Part shown: piece by piece, positions 18,254 through 28,715 of the stretch
Layout of the letters: every line of letters begins with the position of its first letter
How positions within the stretch are numbered: the first letter of the stretch is position 1
From: Deltaproteobacteria bacterium
GTDB taxonomy: Bacteria; Desulfobacterota; Desulfuromonadia; Geobacterales; DSM-12255
DNA length: 64,000 nucleotides
Assembly: GCA_021849045.1 (NCBI GenBank)
Contig: JAJZTK010000004.1
Location: forward strand, 1 to 64,000
Direction: 5' to 3'
The notes under the pieces: generated by a model
Told to the model about the DNA's origin: nothing
Databases searched by the model: none
Seen by the model: only the letters and a program-made list of their open reading frames with translations
Made by a program: the position numbers and the translations under genes

Positions 18254-18375
18254 CAAGTCCCGTACTCCTTGTTGAGGCTGGTTTGCACATATTTCACCCC
18301 GTTGTCGCATGCCTGTAACGGCTGCAGGGTAGAGTGGCCGTACTCAAATGTCATCATCGACACACCGGATCCGTC

Positions 18376-18840
18376 ATGCGAATCTATGCAAAAATCCGCA
18401 ATGCCCTGCTGATGCTGTTGAGCAGCGGGCTTACCCCTCACAAGCTGGCGCTCACCGTTGCGTTTGGCGTTACTCTCGGCATTTTACCCGTTCTCTGGGG
18501 GACAACGCTCCTGTGTGTCTTTGTTGCCTTCATATTCCGGCTCAATCAGGCATGCATCCAGATCGTCAATTACCTGTCGTATCCCTTGCAGCTTCTGTTG
18601 CTCGTTCCATTCTACCGTCTGGGTGCACGGCTCTTTCCCCCGGCAACCGTCCACGCCGCGGCGGGAGGAGGGGGCGGGATGTCGCAGTACCTCTATCAGC
18701 TGGGGGGAGCGACGGTCAGGGCGGTGGCCGGCTGGTTGGTAATCGCACCGGGACTCGCGCTGCTGCTCTACGTTGTCCTGTTGCCGCTCCTCAGGTGGCG
18801 GCTGCGGCAGGAGCAGGCGCAAGAGGGCTGCACGGACTAA
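18376..18840 (+). CDS. DUF2062-type membrane protein
   Basis: LTPHKLALTVAFGVTLGILPVLWGTTLLCVFVAFIFRLNQACIQIVNYLSYPLQLLLLVPFYRLG. Confidence 0.7.
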   Translation: MRIYAKIRNALLMLLSSGLTPHKLALTVAFGVTLGILPVLWGTTLLCVFVAFIFRLNQACIQIVNYLSYPLQLLLLVPFYRLGARLFPPATVHAAAGGGGGMSQYLYQLGGATVRAVAGWLVIAPGLALLLYVVLLPLLRWRLRQEQAQEGCTD

Positions 18841-19130
18841 ACGACTGTGTGCCGGATATCCTTCCCCTTAACCATGAAAATGACCATCTCCGCGACATTG
18901 GTGGCGTGATCGGCGATCCGTTCCAGGCACTTTTCGTCTATTTCCATCTCCAGCCGGTTGATTTCGTGATCCAGGGCAATGACCCTCTCGGCCAGCGGCG
19001 AGTCCCGTTCCACCAGGGCTTTGAGGGCATCGTAGATCATGAGTTCGACCTTTCCACCCATTTCGAGGAGATTGGCACGAATCTCGTTCAATTCGGTGTC
19101 GAACTGTTTAATCAGGTGCTGCTTTTCCAT
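18837..19130 (-). CDS. phoU: PhoU-like protein with internal deletion (97 aa mini-PhoU)
   Basis: PhoU N-term (IKQFDTELNEIRANLLEMGGKVE...LEMEIDEKCLE) joined in frame to PhoU C-term (RIADHATNVAEMVIFMVKGKDIRH); family members are normally ~220 aa. Confidence 0.8.
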   Translation of the reverse strand: MEKQHLIKQFDTELNEIRANLLEMGGKVELMIYDALKALVERDSPLAERVIALDHEINRLEMEIDEKCLERIADHATNVAEMVIFMVKGKDIRHTVV

Positions 19131-19148
19131 GGCATCTCCTGGGATGTT

Positions 19149-19931
19149 CTAGCCGAACCGGCCGGTAATGTAGTCCTCGGTCTGGGCGTTGTCGGGATTG
19201 GTGAAGATCTTGCGCGTTTCATTGAACTCTATCAGCTCACCCATGTAGAGAAAGGCCGTACAGTCCGAGACCCTGGCGGCCTGCTGCATGTTGTGGGTGA
19301 CGATGACCACGGTGAAGAGCTTTTTCAGTTCATGGATCAACTCCTCGATCTTGGCCGTGGCGATGGGGTCCAGGGCCGAACAGGGCTCGTCCATCAGGAT
19401 AACTTCGGGGTTTACGGCAATGGCCCTGGCGATGCAGATCCGCTGGGCCTGGCCGCCGGACAGGCCCAGGGCGGATTCGTGCAGGCGATCCTTCACTTCA
19501 TCCCAGATGGCAGCACCCCGCAAGCTCCTCTCCACGGTCTCATCAAGGGTTCCCTTGTTATTGATGCCGGCTATGCGCAGTCCGAATATGACGTTTTCGT
19601 AGATCGACTTGGGAAAGGGGTTCGATTGCTGAAATACCATGCCGACCCTTCGCCGCAGGTTGATCACGTCCATGGCCGGGGAGTTGATCTCCTCGCCATC
19701 GAGGGTGATGCTGCCGGCCACGCGGACGATATCGATCAGGTCGTTCATCCGGTTGAGGCAGCGCAGCAGGGTCGACTTGCCGCAGCCCGACGGGCCGATG
19801 AACGCCGTTACCTTTTTGCGGGGGATGGCCAGGTTAATGCTGCTCAAGGCCTGGGCCTGGCCATAGAAAAGGTTGAGATCCCGGATGTTCAGGATGGTAC
19901 TGTCGAGCAGGGGTGACTCATTGGATGCCAT
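19149..19931 (-). CDS. pstB: Phosphate ABC transporter ATP-binding protein
   Basis: [54 protein letters not shown]. Confidence 0.95.
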   Translation of the reverse strand: MASNESPLLDSTILNIRDLNLFYGQAQALSSINLAIPRKKVTAFIGPSGCGKSTLLRCLNRMNDLIDIVRVAGSITLDGEEINSPAMDVINLRRRVGMVFQQSNPFPKSIYENVIFGLRIAGINNKGTLDETVERSLRGAAIWDEVKDRLHESALGLSGGQAQRICIARAIAVNPEVILMDEPCSALDPIATAKIEELIHELKKLFTVVIVTHNMQQAARVSDCTAFLYMGELIEFNETRKIFTNPDNAQTEDYITGRFG

Positions 19932-19948
19932 GATGCCGGTTCTCCAGA

Positions 19949-21538
19949 CTAAAAGGTTCTCGTTGTGTAGCGTTTTTTCATGATGGTCCGCAGGTAGATG
20001 GCCGAACTGGAGGCCGCAATGACGATGGCCAGGAGGAGCAGCGTTGTCACGTAGACCATCGGTTTGGCCGCTTCCACGTTCGGGGACTGAAAGCCGACGT
20101 CATAGATGTGGAAGCCGAGGTGCATGAATTTGCGGTCCATGTGGAAGTAGGGAAAACGCATGTCGAGGGGTAGGCTGGGCGCCAGTTTGACCACGCCGAC
20201 CAGCATGAGCGGCGCCACCTCGCCGGCGGCACGGGCCATGGAGAGGATCATGCCGGTCATGATCCCGGGCGTGGCCATGGGAAGGAGCAGGCGGGTCAGG
20301 GTCTGGAACTTGGTGGCCCCCAGGGAGAGCGATCCCTCCCGGATACCCTTGGGTATGGCGGCAAGCGATTCCTCGGTGGCGACGATGATGACCGGAACGG
20401 TCAAGAGTGCGAGGGTAAGGCTCGACCAGAGGATGCCGCCGGTGCCAAAGGTCGGTGTGGGCAGGCGTTCCGGATAGAACAGGCGATCCATGCCGGAGCC
20501 TATGCCGTAGACGAAGAAACCGAGGCCAAAGACCCCGTAAACGATGGAGGGGACGCCGGCCAGATTGTTGACGGCGATACGGACCATTCGGACCAGGAAT
20601 CCCTCTTGGGCGTATTCCCTGAGATACACCGCAGCGATGACGCCAAAGGGGAGGGAAAAGAGGGTCATCAGGAGGACCATCATAACCGTACCGAAGATGG
20701 CGGGGAACAGCCCCCCCTCGGTATTGGACTCGCGCGGTTCGTCGAAAAGGAGTTCGCGCAGCCGTTCCAGGTAATACATGGTCTTGGCCCAGACCGTCAT
20801 ACTGTTGGGGCGGTATATTCGGACAATATCGGCAATAGGAATTTCTTTTCCCGTCCCGGAGGCGTCGGCAACTGTGACGGTGGCACGCCGCAGTTCGGTC
20901 GCTTCTCCGTTTTGCTGCTCCGCAAGCCCATCGATCCTGGCAAGTGTCCCGTCCAGTCGACCTTTCAATGCTGCTATCGTAGCTGTGTTGCCCTGCCTGT
21001 CGTCATGTGAGAGCCTGGTCATCTGTTGACGAATTCGTTCTGCCTGATAAGTAAGGTCAGACACCTGCTTATCGAGTGAACTGGCAGTTTTAGATTTTCC
21101 GGCAACCTGTTCCCAGGCTGCGTCGAGACGCTGTGCCGGATCGCCGCCGGCTGCGGCCTGTTCTCCATCAACGGAGACGGTTTTGGTAAAACCGTAGAAG
21201 TTGCCGTGCTCCTTTCGTTCAAGGACGATCAGGTCACTCGGGTAGCTGAGGCTGGTGATCTCGGCGCGGTCGACCCAGCGAAAATCCTGGCCGTACAGAT
21301 CGCGGTTTCCGACCTTGAACTGGAGTCGCGGCGGTTGTCCCATCTCCCTGGCTGTTATCTCCCCGGCAATAACCGTCCCGTCCTTCAGCACTGCCCTGGC
21401 CACGCCGGCCGGCCAGAAAAAGCCCATGCCGTTGACCAGCACCACTATCACCAGTGTCAGCGTGAGGAGCAGGGTTATGCCAAGGGCCGCTGCCGTGGCA
21501 ATAACCTGGGGCTCGCCTCTCAGCCAAAAGTGTTTCAT
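19949..21538 (-). CDS. pstA: Phosphate ABC transporter permease PstA, long form
   Basis: 529 aa; C-terminal permease core with long N-terminal periplasmic insert. Confidence 0.92.
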   Translation of the reverse strand: MKHFWLRGEPQVIATAAALGITLLLTLTLVIVVLVNGMGFFWPAGVARAVLKDGTVIAGEITAREMGQPPRLQFKVGNRDLYGQDFRWVDRAEITSLSYPSDLIVLERKEHGNFYGFTKTVSVDGEQAAAGGDPAQRLDAAWEQVAGKSKTASSLDKQVSDLTYQAERIRQQMTRLSHDDRQGNTATIAALKGRLDGTLARIDGLAEQQNGEATELRRATVTVADASGTGKEIPIADIVRIYRPNSMTVWAKTMYYLERLRELLFDEPRESNTEGGLFPAIFGTVMMVLLMTLFSLPFGVIAAVYLREYAQEGFLVRMVRIAVNNLAGVPSIVYGVFGLGFFVYGIGSGMDRLFYPERLPTPTFGTGGILWSSLTLALLTVPVIIVATEESLAAIPKGIREGSLSLGATKFQTLTRLLLPMATPGIMTGMILSMARAAGEVAPLMLVGVVKLAPSLPLDMRFPYFHMDRKFMHLGFHIYDVGFQSPNVEAAKPMVYVTTLLLLAIVIAASSSAIYLRTIMKKRYTTRTF

Positions 21539-21548
21539 CGTGTATCCT

Positions 21549-23780
21549 TTAAAACCTTCCGTATTTCCTGCGGAAGTCCTGTCGGACCACTTCCGCTACC
21601 GTATTGACGATAAAGGTGAAGATGAAGAGGAGCACCGCCGACAGGAACAATACCCGATAGAGGGTTCCCGCGACCGGTGCTTCGGGAATCTCAACCGCTA
21701 TGTTGGCCGAAAGCGACCGGAATCCGTTGAAGATGCTCCAGTTCATGATCGGGGTGTTGCCGGTTGCCATGAGAATGATCATTGTTTCGCCAACGGCCCT
21801 GCCAAAGCCGATCATGATGGCTGAGAAGATACCCGGTACCGCCGATGGCAGGACCACCCGCCAGGCTGTCTGCCAGCGGCTCGCCCCCAGGGCGAGGGAG
21901 GCGGCGGAAAGACTTTTGGGCACGTTGGAGAGCGCATCTTCGGCAATGGTAAAGATAATCGGGATGATCGCAAAGCCAAGTGCCAGCGATATGATGATCG
22001 AGTTGCGTTGGTCGGCACGTATCCCCAGCTGATTGTACAGCCAGAGCTTGAAGTCGCCGTTGAAGAGCGCTGCCTCCAGCATGCCGCCCAGGTAATACGA
22101 GACCGCCCCGCCCAGCAGTATCGCCGGGATCAGGAAGAGAAATTCGTGGCCCCTGGTGGTCCGATCCACCGGCGAAGCGGGCCTGATCCGCTGCCAGAAG
22201 AGAATGACGATGAAGATGGCGGCCGGAATCAGCCCGATACTCAGGAAAAAGGCGACAATGGTCTTATCCAGCAAAGGCGCCAGCCAGAGTCCGGCAAGAA
22301 AGCCGATTACCACCGACGGAATGGCAGCCATGATCTCCACGGCCGGTTTGACGATGGCCTTGATCCGCTGGTTGAGGAACTGGCTCGTGTAGATCGCGCC
22401 CAACAGCGCCAGCGGTACCGCGAAGATCATGGCGTAAAAGGTTCCCTTGAGGGTACCGAAGATCAGCGGGGTCAGGGAAAGCTTGGGTTCAAAGTCGTCG
22501 TTGGCGGCGGAGGACTGCCAGACAAAGGCGGGCTCATTGTAGCTCTCGTACCAGACCTTGCCGAAAAGTGTACCGAAACTCACCTCGGGGTGGGGGATCT
22601 GAAGCTGCCAGACCGTCACCGCATTAGCGGCATCGATTCCCAGGAGCCCGGTTCCCTTGGCTGATAGCCCGACCTGCACCAAGGGGCTGGAGTGTTGCAG
22701 GGTGAGAAGATGCCGTTCCGAGGTCATATGATCGACGTACAGGGTTCCCCGTTCATCCAGGGAAAGGAGGGTCTTGTCACGCTGCGAAGGGATGATGTCG
22801 ATCACCTTCCCTTGGTGAGTGGACAACTGGTGGATCAGCTTCAGCCGCTTTTCGGAGAGTCCCTGTTCGGCCACCGGAAACCAGGTGGCAAAGCCACCTG
22901 CGGCATCCCCCACGGCAACGGAGATGTCGCCGAGGACCAGTCCCAGTGCCGTAATCGCCCGGCCGTCCGGAAATATCCGGATGCTGTCGGTCAGCTGCGG
23001 TGCCCCGGCAGCGCCGAGGTCCCAGCGGAGGAGCGAGCCCTGGTCGGTACCTGCGTAGAGGTACTGACCCTTCTGGTCGAGGGCGATGGCACTCACCCGA
23101 CCGGGGATCGGGTCGGTCAGTGGCGACGTGACTCTCTTGGCCGATTCAGTGCCGAAGATATCCTTGGTAATCTCCTGGCGGGTGATGGTGAAACGGCCGT
23201 CAGCCGAGAGATCGACACGGGTTGTCCCCTTTTCGTCATTCGAGCGCACCAGGGTTTTGACCGTCTGCGATGGCTGTTTCACCGGCTGCTCGACGAACGG
23301 TGCCGTAACCTCATGCCTGATGGTGCGTTTTCCCTCTCCGTCAAACCCCGGTGCGAACTTCACCTGGACTTTTGCCAGGGAACCGTCGCTCCAGAGCAGC
23401 GTGTAGCCGAGTTTGCCGGCCTTTTCAATGGAGGCGACCGTCCGCTTCCGCTCTGTGGCCGGCACTGCGGGCACACGGTCGAGGATTGTACCATGCCGCA
23501 AATCGATAAAGGTGAAGGTGCCGGTCCCATCGAGGAGGTAGCCGGTTTCCCGGTAGTCGTCCAGACCTGCGGCGATGATCCTGGTTGCACCCAGTTCACG
23601 GGGAACCGGGAATGAATTGACGACGTGTGCCGATGGCGGATAACAGAGCGGCAATGCCACCTTGACGATGAGGATCAATATGCCGATGACGCTGGCCACG
23701 ACCAGCAGCCCGCCGGTCTTGATGGCATGTCCGGCGATCCGGTCGCGTCGCTTGATCCGTTCGATGAGGTTTTGTTTCAT
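21549..23780 (-). CDS. pstC: Phosphate ABC transporter permease PstC, long form
   Basis: 743 aa; PstC permease core with ~400-aa beta-propeller-like periplasmic insert. Confidence 0.92.
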   Translation of the reverse strand: MKQNLIERIKRRDRIAGHAIKTGGLLVVASVIGILILIVKVALPLCYPPSAHVVNSFPVPRELGATRIIAAGLDDYRETGYLLDGTGTFTFIDLRHGTILDRVPAVPATERKRTVASIEKAGKLGYTLLWSDGSLAKVQVKFAPGFDGEGKRTIRHEVTAPFVEQPVKQPSQTVKTLVRSNDEKGTTRVDLSADGRFTITRQEITKDIFGTESAKRVTSPLTDPIPGRVSAIALDQKGQYLYAGTDQGSLLRWDLGAAGAPQLTDSIRIFPDGRAITALGLVLGDISVAVGDAAGGFATWFPVAEQGLSEKRLKLIHQLSTHQGKVIDIIPSQRDKTLLSLDERGTLYVDHMTSERHLLTLQHSSPLVQVGLSAKGTGLLGIDAANAVTVWQLQIPHPEVSFGTLFGKVWYESYNEPAFVWQSSAANDDFEPKLSLTPLIFGTLKGTFYAMIFAVPLALLGAIYTSQFLNQRIKAIVKPAVEIMAAIPSVVIGFLAGLWLAPLLDKTIVAFFLSIGLIPAAIFIVILFWQRIRPASPVDRTTRGHEFLFLIPAILLGGAVSYYLGGMLEAALFNGDFKLWLYNQLGIRADQRNSIIISLALGFAIIPIIFTIAEDALSNVPKSLSAASLALGASRWQTAWRVVLPSAVPGIFSAIMIGFGRAVGETMIILMATGNTPIMNWSIFNGFRSLSANIAVEIPEAPVAGTLYRVLFLSAVLLFIFTFIVNTVAEVVRQDFRRKYGRF

Positions 23781-23801
23781 TCGATAACCTGGTCAGACAA
23801 G

Positions 23802-23830
23802 AAAACGGCCGGAGCGGGTCCGGCCGTTTT
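23802..23830. terminator. Bidirectional hairpin between pstS and pstC
   Basis: AAAACGGCCGGA-GCGGG-TCCGGCCGTTTTTT. Confidence 0.8.
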
Positions 23831-23859
23831 TTGAGTACGTCGAGAATGCGTCCTTTTGC

Positions 23860-24828
23860 TTACAGTGCCTTGAGCTGTTGATCGACGACCTTCTTGGGAA
23901 GCGGCAGAAAGCCGTCCTTGACGACGATCTCCTGGCCTTCCTTGGAGAGAATGAACTTGAGAAACTCCGCCTGGACCGGGGGAAGCGGCTTGTTCGGCTC
24001 TTTTACCACGTAAATATAGAGCATCCGACCAAGGGGGTATTTGCCGCTCAGGACGTTTTCATAGTTCGGAGCATAGGCCTCTGCACCGTCCTTCTCGGCA
24101 AGGGCGATCGCCTTCACCCCGGAGGTCCGGTAACCGATCCCGGAGTATCCCATACCGTTCCTGTCCTTGGTCACCCCTTGCACGACCGAGGCGGAGCCGG
24201 GCTGCTCCTTGACGGTATCCTTGTAGTCACCCTTGGCAAGGGTGTGCTCCTTGAAGTAACCATAAGTGCCGGAGGCGGAGTTACGACCATAGAGGCTGAT
24301 CGGCTGCTTGGCGAGCTTGCCGGTAACTCCCAGTTGATCCCAGGTGGTGATGTCAGTCGAATGGCCACGCTTGCGGGTCTTGGAAAAGGCGGCGTCGACC
24401 TTGTCGAGGGAAAGACTTTTGACCGGGTTGTCCTTGTTCACGAACACGGCCAGTGAGTCAAGAGCCACGCCGACTTTGGTCGGCTTGAAGCCGTATTTTT
24501 TTTCGAACTGGTCGATTTCGCTGCTTTTCATCTCGCGGGACATGGGACCGAATTGGGCCGTGCCTGCGATAAGGGCCGGCGGCGCCGTGCTGGATCCCTT
24601 ACCTTCAATCTGGAGGTTCACGTTGGGGTATTTTTTGTGGAACCCCTCGGCCCACATGGTCATCAGGTTGTTGAGGGTGTCGGAACCGATGCTGTTCAGG
24701 TTGCCTGAGACACCGGCAGTCGATTTGTACTTGGGCAGCTTGGCATCAACCTTGAGCGCTTCCGCTGCAGCAAGGCTGACGGTAGCCAGTAGGCACGTCG
24801 CCACAATCGAGCTGATTTTCTTGATCAT
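23860..24828 (-). CDS. pstS: Phosphate ABC transporter substrate-binding protein
   Basis: SIGSDTLNNLMTMWAEGFHKKYPNVNLQIEGKGSSTAPPALIAGTAQFGPMSREMK. Confidence 0.95.
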   Translation of the reverse strand: MIKKISSIVATCLLATVSLAAAEALKVDAKLPKYKSTAGVSGNLNSIGSDTLNNLMTMWAEGFHKKYPNVNLQIEGKGSSTAPPALIAGTAQFGPMSREMKSSEIDQFEKKYGFKPTKVGVALDSLAVFVNKDNPVKSLSLDKVDAAFSKTRKRGHSTDITTWDQLGVTGKLAKQPISLYGRNSASGTYGYFKEHTLAKGDYKDTVKEQPGSASVVQGVTKDRNGMGYSGIGYRTSGVKAIALAEKDGAEAYAPNYENVLSGKYPLGRMLYIYVVKEPNKPLPPVQAEFLKFILSKEGQEIVVKDGFLPLPKKVVDQQLKAL

Positions 24829-24902
24829 TCCTTTGATCTCCCATTGGTTTAAGTTACCCGAGTTCACTCGGACGCACTATAGCGAATAAGTGCTACAAAT
24901 CC

Positions 24903-24930
24903 GTTACGACTGCGTAGTGGTTCTGTTAAA
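24903..24930 (+). promoter_or_regulatory. Candidate Pho-box-like 11-bp repeat array upstream of pstS
   Basis: GTTACG-N5-GTAGTG-N5-GTTAAA at exact 11-bp period in the phoR/pstS intergenic region. Confidence 0.35.
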
Positions 24931-24933
24931 GGT

Positions 24934-26715
24934 TCAGGAACTGACTGCCTTTTTGAGGGAAAAGGTAAAGGTAGTCCCCTGGATCGGGTTGTTGGCGACA
25001 CGGACGGTGCCACCGTGCAGTTGTACGATATGCTTGACAATGGACAGACCGAGGCCGGTCCCCCCCTCGTCCCTGCTTCTGCTGGCATCTACCCGGTAAA
25101 AACGTTCAAAGATCCGGGAGATACTCTCGGGAGGGATACCCGGGCCGGTGTCAGAAACCGACACGTTCAGTTGACCCTCCTCCTCGGCAACGGTTATGGA
25201 GACGCTGCCTTCGGCAGGGGTGTATTTAATGGCATTATCCAGGAGATTGACCAGTACCTGTTCCAACCGGCCCTGGTCTGCCAGAACCTGCGGGAGCTCA
25301 CCGGTCGGTGGGATGACGGTGATCTGTTTGGCCGCTGCCTTGGCTTCCAGCAGGGAGCAGGAGCGGCGGATGGTACCTTCAAGGGAAATCTTCTGCAGCT
25401 GCAGGGAAAAGGTTGCCGACTCCAGTTCGGAGAGGCTCAGCAGGTCACCGATCAGGCTGGCCAGTCGCTCGGCATGGTTCTGGATAATCTCGACGAACCG
25501 GATGGCACGCGTGGGGTCCTGGGAGATCACCCCATCCAGGAGCGTCTCGGCGTACCCCTTGATGACCGTAACCGGGGTGCGCAGTTCGTGGGAAACATTG
25601 GCGACAAAATCCTTGCGTACTTTTTCCAACCGCTTCATGTCGCTGATATCGTGGAAGACCGCCACCACCCCCCGTAACTCCTCACCGGTTTGAAGCGGTA
25701 CCCAATGCGTGCGGATCGTCGTCTCCACCGGCATCTGGATGGTTATTTCCTCCTGCAGTTCGTTTCTGGTCCGGGTTACCAGCTTGTAGGAGTCATTGAG
25801 TGTCGGGTGGCGGGAGATGTCGATCAGCGGTCTGCCGACAATGGTGTCGTGCACCCCGAACAGTCCGCAGAAGGCGGGGTTCACGAGGGAAATGGCACCC
25901 TTGCCATCCGTAACCATCAGTCCTTCCCCCATGCCGCGCAGGATGGCATCCAGACGGTCCTTTTCCGACGAGAGCCTGCTGAGCTCGTTTTCCAGTCGCC
26001 CGGCCATTTCGTTCATAACCCTGGCCAGGTCGCCAAGTTCATCGCGCCATTCCACGGGCAAGCGACGGTGAAAGTTGCCACGGCCGATCTCGGCGGCAAT
26101 GGCTGCCACCTGTCGCAATGGCCGGGAAGTGAGTTGAGAAAGGAGTGTGCTGAAGACAACGGCCAGGGCCAGCGCTACCAGCAGGCTGATCCCCATGGTC
26201 GTTTCCATGCCATCAGTAGCTTTTTTAACCACCACCGTCAGGGGGAGCGCCAGGCGCACAATAGCTCCCTGTGTCGCACCAACAGTCAGTGGGACTGCTG
26301 CGTAGAGCATGTCGGTCCTGAGGGTTGCCGAGTAGCGGGTGGCACTGCCGGTGCCCGATCGCCGGGCCTCCAGCACCTCCGGTCGGGTAGCGTGGTTATC
26401 CAGGGCTGTCAGACCCTGCTCGGGTACCTCCGAGTCGCCGACCACCCTGCCATCCGGAGCAATTATGGTCACCCGGGCATTCACTGTTCGACCAATCAGT
26501 GTTGCCACACGCGGCGCGTCGCGGTGCAGGTCGGCAATCTCTCGGCCGGCCACGACTGACGCCAGTCTGACTTGGTTGACCAGGTTGTCCCGCTGGGTGG
26601 CAATGATTGAGGTGGGAAGGGCGTGGTGGAGATACCCATAGAGTGTCCCGGCCATAACTGCCAGCAGCAGGAGGTAAGTGGCCAGCAGTTTGGCGCGGAT
26701 CGAGAATATCATCAT
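24934..26715 (-). CDS. phoR: Phosphate regulon sensor histidine kinase (HAMP-PAS-HisKA-HATPase)
   Basis: FVANVSHELRTPVTVIKGYAETL, DNAIKYTPAEG, DEGGTGLGLSIVKHIVQLHGG; adjacent to phoB and pst. Confidence 0.9.
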   Translation of the reverse strand: MMIFSIRAKLLATYLLLLAVMAGTLYGYLHHALPTSIIATQRDNLVNQVRLASVVAGREIADLHRDAPRVATLIGRTVNARVTIIAPDGRVVGDSEVPEQGLTALDNHATRPEVLEARRSGTGSATRYSATLRTDMLYAAVPLTVGATQGAIVRLALPLTVVVKKATDGMETTMGISLLVALALAVVFSTLLSQLTSRPLRQVAAIAAEIGRGNFHRRLPVEWRDELGDLARVMNEMAGRLENELSRLSSEKDRLDAILRGMGEGLMVTDGKGAISLVNPAFCGLFGVHDTIVGRPLIDISRHPTLNDSYKLVTRTRNELQEEITIQMPVETTIRTHWVPLQTGEELRGVVAVFHDISDMKRLEKVRKDFVANVSHELRTPVTVIKGYAETLLDGVISQDPTRAIRFVEIIQNHAERLASLIGDLLSLSELESATFSLQLQKISLEGTIRRSCSLLEAKAAAKQITVIPPTGELPQVLADQGRLEQVLVNLLDNAIKYTPAEGSVSITVAEEEGQLNVSVSDTGPGIPPESISRIFERFYRVDASRSRDEGGTGLGLSIVKHIVQLHGGTVRVANNPIQGTTFTFSLKKAVSS

Positions 26716-27386
26716 GCCTCCATTTTGTAGCCGAAACCGCGCACGGTCTTGATCAGGTCGCCGGCCATTCCCAGCTTGTTCCGCAGGCGAGTGATGTGTG
26801 TGTCCACGGTCCGGGAATCGGCCGTATGGCTGTACCCCCACACATCCCTCAGGAGGGAATCACGGCTCTGCATCCTTCCGAGACGTTCGGCCAGGGTGAG
26901 CAGGAGCTTGAATTCCGTAGTGGTCAGGCTCACCTCTTCGCCGGTCACCGCCACCAAGTGCCGGGAGGTATCGATGACCAGATTCCCTATACTGATGATC
27001 TTGGCGTCCGATTGCTCCGGCGAGGTCCGACGAAGAATCGCCCTGATCCTGAGCAACAGCTCCCGGGTGGAGAACGGCTTTACCAGGTAATCGTCGGCCC
27101 CCACCTCAAAGCCGACTACCCGGTCGATCTCCTCACCTTTGGCCGTCAGCATGATGATCGGGATGCCGACCGTGGCGGACTGCTTGCGCAGGAGCTTGCA
27201 GACCTCGGTACCGTTCATCTCGGGCAGCATCAGATCAAGGATCACCAGGTCCGGCAGATCGCTGGTCACCCGCTCCAGGCCGGCCTTGCCGTCCAGTGCG
27301 ATGCTGGTCTGGAACCCTTCCTTCTCCAGGTTGAAGGCCAAAAGCTCGGCCCGATCCCGCTCGTCTTCGATGATTACGATTTTCAT
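26712..27386 (-). CDS. phoB: Phosphate regulon response regulator (OmpR family)
   Basis: VIIEDERDRAELL...LVILDLMLPEMNG...KPFSTRELLLRIRAILRR; winged-helix C-term SRTVDTHITRLRNKLG. Confidence 0.92.
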   Translation of the reverse strand: MKIVIIEDERDRAELLAFNLEKEGFQTSIALDGKAGLERVTSDLPDLVILDLMLPEMNGTEVCKLLRKQSATVGIPIIMLTAKGEEIDRVVGFEVGADDYLVKPFSTRELLLRIRAILRRTSPEQSDAKIISIGNLVIDTSRHLVAVTGEEVSLTTTEFKLLLTLAERLGRMQSRDSLLRDVWGYSHTADSRTVDTHITRLRNKLGMAGDLIKTVRGFGYKMEA

Positions 27387-27427
27387 GGGTCACCTATGGT
27401 GTTTTAGGGTAACCGTAGCAAACCAAT

Positions 27428-27466
27428 GTTACAAACAGGTGACCGTTAAGGTGAGACTTTGTGAAT
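27428..27466 (+). promoter_or_regulatory. Candidate Pho-box-like repeat array upstream of phoB
   Basis: GTTACA (27428), GTGACC (27439), GTGAGA (27451), GTGAAT (27461); overall 3 x 11 bp, one unit shifted by 1. Confidence 0.35.
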
Positions 27467-27617
27467 TATAACGATTATTCCCGGCAATACCCCATGATCA
27501 CGATGTTTTCAGTTCCAAGGCAGGCTTTGCAGTTTCAACATACCTTTTTCCCGACTGCAACACAGGTGTAACGACCCTGTGGGAGAATGCCGTGCAAACA
27601 GATGGAAGGAGGAACCG

Positions 27618-28697
27618 ATGAGAGCTGCTTTGATGCCACTGGTTGAACGGACCATCCGGAGGAACCAGGTCGTGCTGAAAGTTACCGGCAAGGCCACCGC
27701 AATGCTGCGCAACCTGTCCCTGAAGCCGTATACGCCGAAGAGACGTACCCGCGAGTTCACTGCCGCTAATGGCCTGCCGAGCCTGCATGCGGTCAGAACC
27801 ACCATTTTCCGGGAGAAGGGGGAGGGGACCATACCGACCATCGTTATCGCCGGTTTTGTCCCCGACGCCACCGAGGTGATCGAGTTTCAGCGCCCGCTCC
27901 TCAAGGAATTCGGCTCCATCTACTATCTGAACTATCCCCGCACCGGCTTTTCCCTCCCCCTGTTCTTTGCCCAACTGGCCGATCTGGTGGAGGAGATCAA
28001 CCGTCAGGGTGAGCGTCCGGTACTCTTCGGCGTCAGCTTCGGTGCCGGCCTCATCGTCAAGTTCATGCACGAGGCCTTCCCCCATGAAAAGCTGCAGATC
28101 AGGGGGATAAGTCTGGTAAGTCCGGTACTCTGCAAAGACGACCTGGTCCGGCCAGGGGGGGAGAAAGGCGGTGGCGTCAGGATGCTGGAGAGCAACCTGC
28201 GTCGCATCCTGCAGGCTCGGTCCGACGACAAAAGCGGCATCGAGCGGCAGATCGAGCGGGCTCGGCGCGGCTTCGTCGGCCTGTTCGAGGCCGGCGCCGG
28301 TAACCGGCGGCTGACCGGCCGGCACCTGGCCATCCGTAAAAAGATCTTCGACGTCCTGGAAAAGACCCCGGCCATTGGGGGGTACGAACGGGTCCTGGCC
28401 CTGCAATCGTTTCAGGAACCGGGTGACGGGCCTCTGTTCGGCGGGCCGGTTCTGACTCTGCTGGCAGAGGCAGAGGAGAACCTGCTGGTGCCGACCTCTC
28501 CGACTCTGGCCCTTTGCCGCGACCGTGCATGGTTCAATCGTTTCTTTCCCCATGGGATCTGCCGCCGTGTCTCATCCGGTACTGACGACGACCCGGTTGC
28601 CCACGCCTCGCTGATCTTTCACCATCAGCATTACAATCCACTGCTTGCGTCATGGTACAACAGGCTGACCGCTCCCAAGCTGTTTGCTGCCATCTGA
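27618..28697 (+). CDS. Alpha/beta hydrolase-fold protein
   Basis: TIVIAGFVPDATEVIEFQRPLL, VLFGVSFGAGLIVKFMHE nucleophile elbow (GVSFG). Confidence 0.65.
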   Translation: MRAALMPLVERTIRRNQVVLKVTGKATAMLRNLSLKPYTPKRRTREFTAANGLPSLHAVRTTIFREKGEGTIPTIVIAGFVPDATEVIEFQRPLLKEFGSIYYLNYPRTGFSLPLFFAQLADLVEEINRQGERPVLFGVSFGAGLIVKFMHEAFPHEKLQIRGISLVSPVLCKDDLVRPGGEKGGGVRMLESNLRRILQARSDDKSGIERQIERARRGFVGLFEAGAGNRRLTGRHLAIRKKIFDVLEKTPAIGGYERVLALQSFQEPGDGPLFGGPVLTLLAEAEENLLVPTSPTLALCRDRAWFNRFFPHGICRRVSSGTDDDPVAHASLIFHHQHYNPLLASWYNRLTAPKLFAAI

Positions 28698-28715
28698 ATT
28701 ACAAGGATCGCTTTC

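Noticed and set aside
18348-19916. 522-aa plus-strand ORF across DUF2062, phoU and pstB
   Set aside because: Antisense/out-of-frame shadow ORF in GC-rich DNA; the other frames encode recognisable proteins
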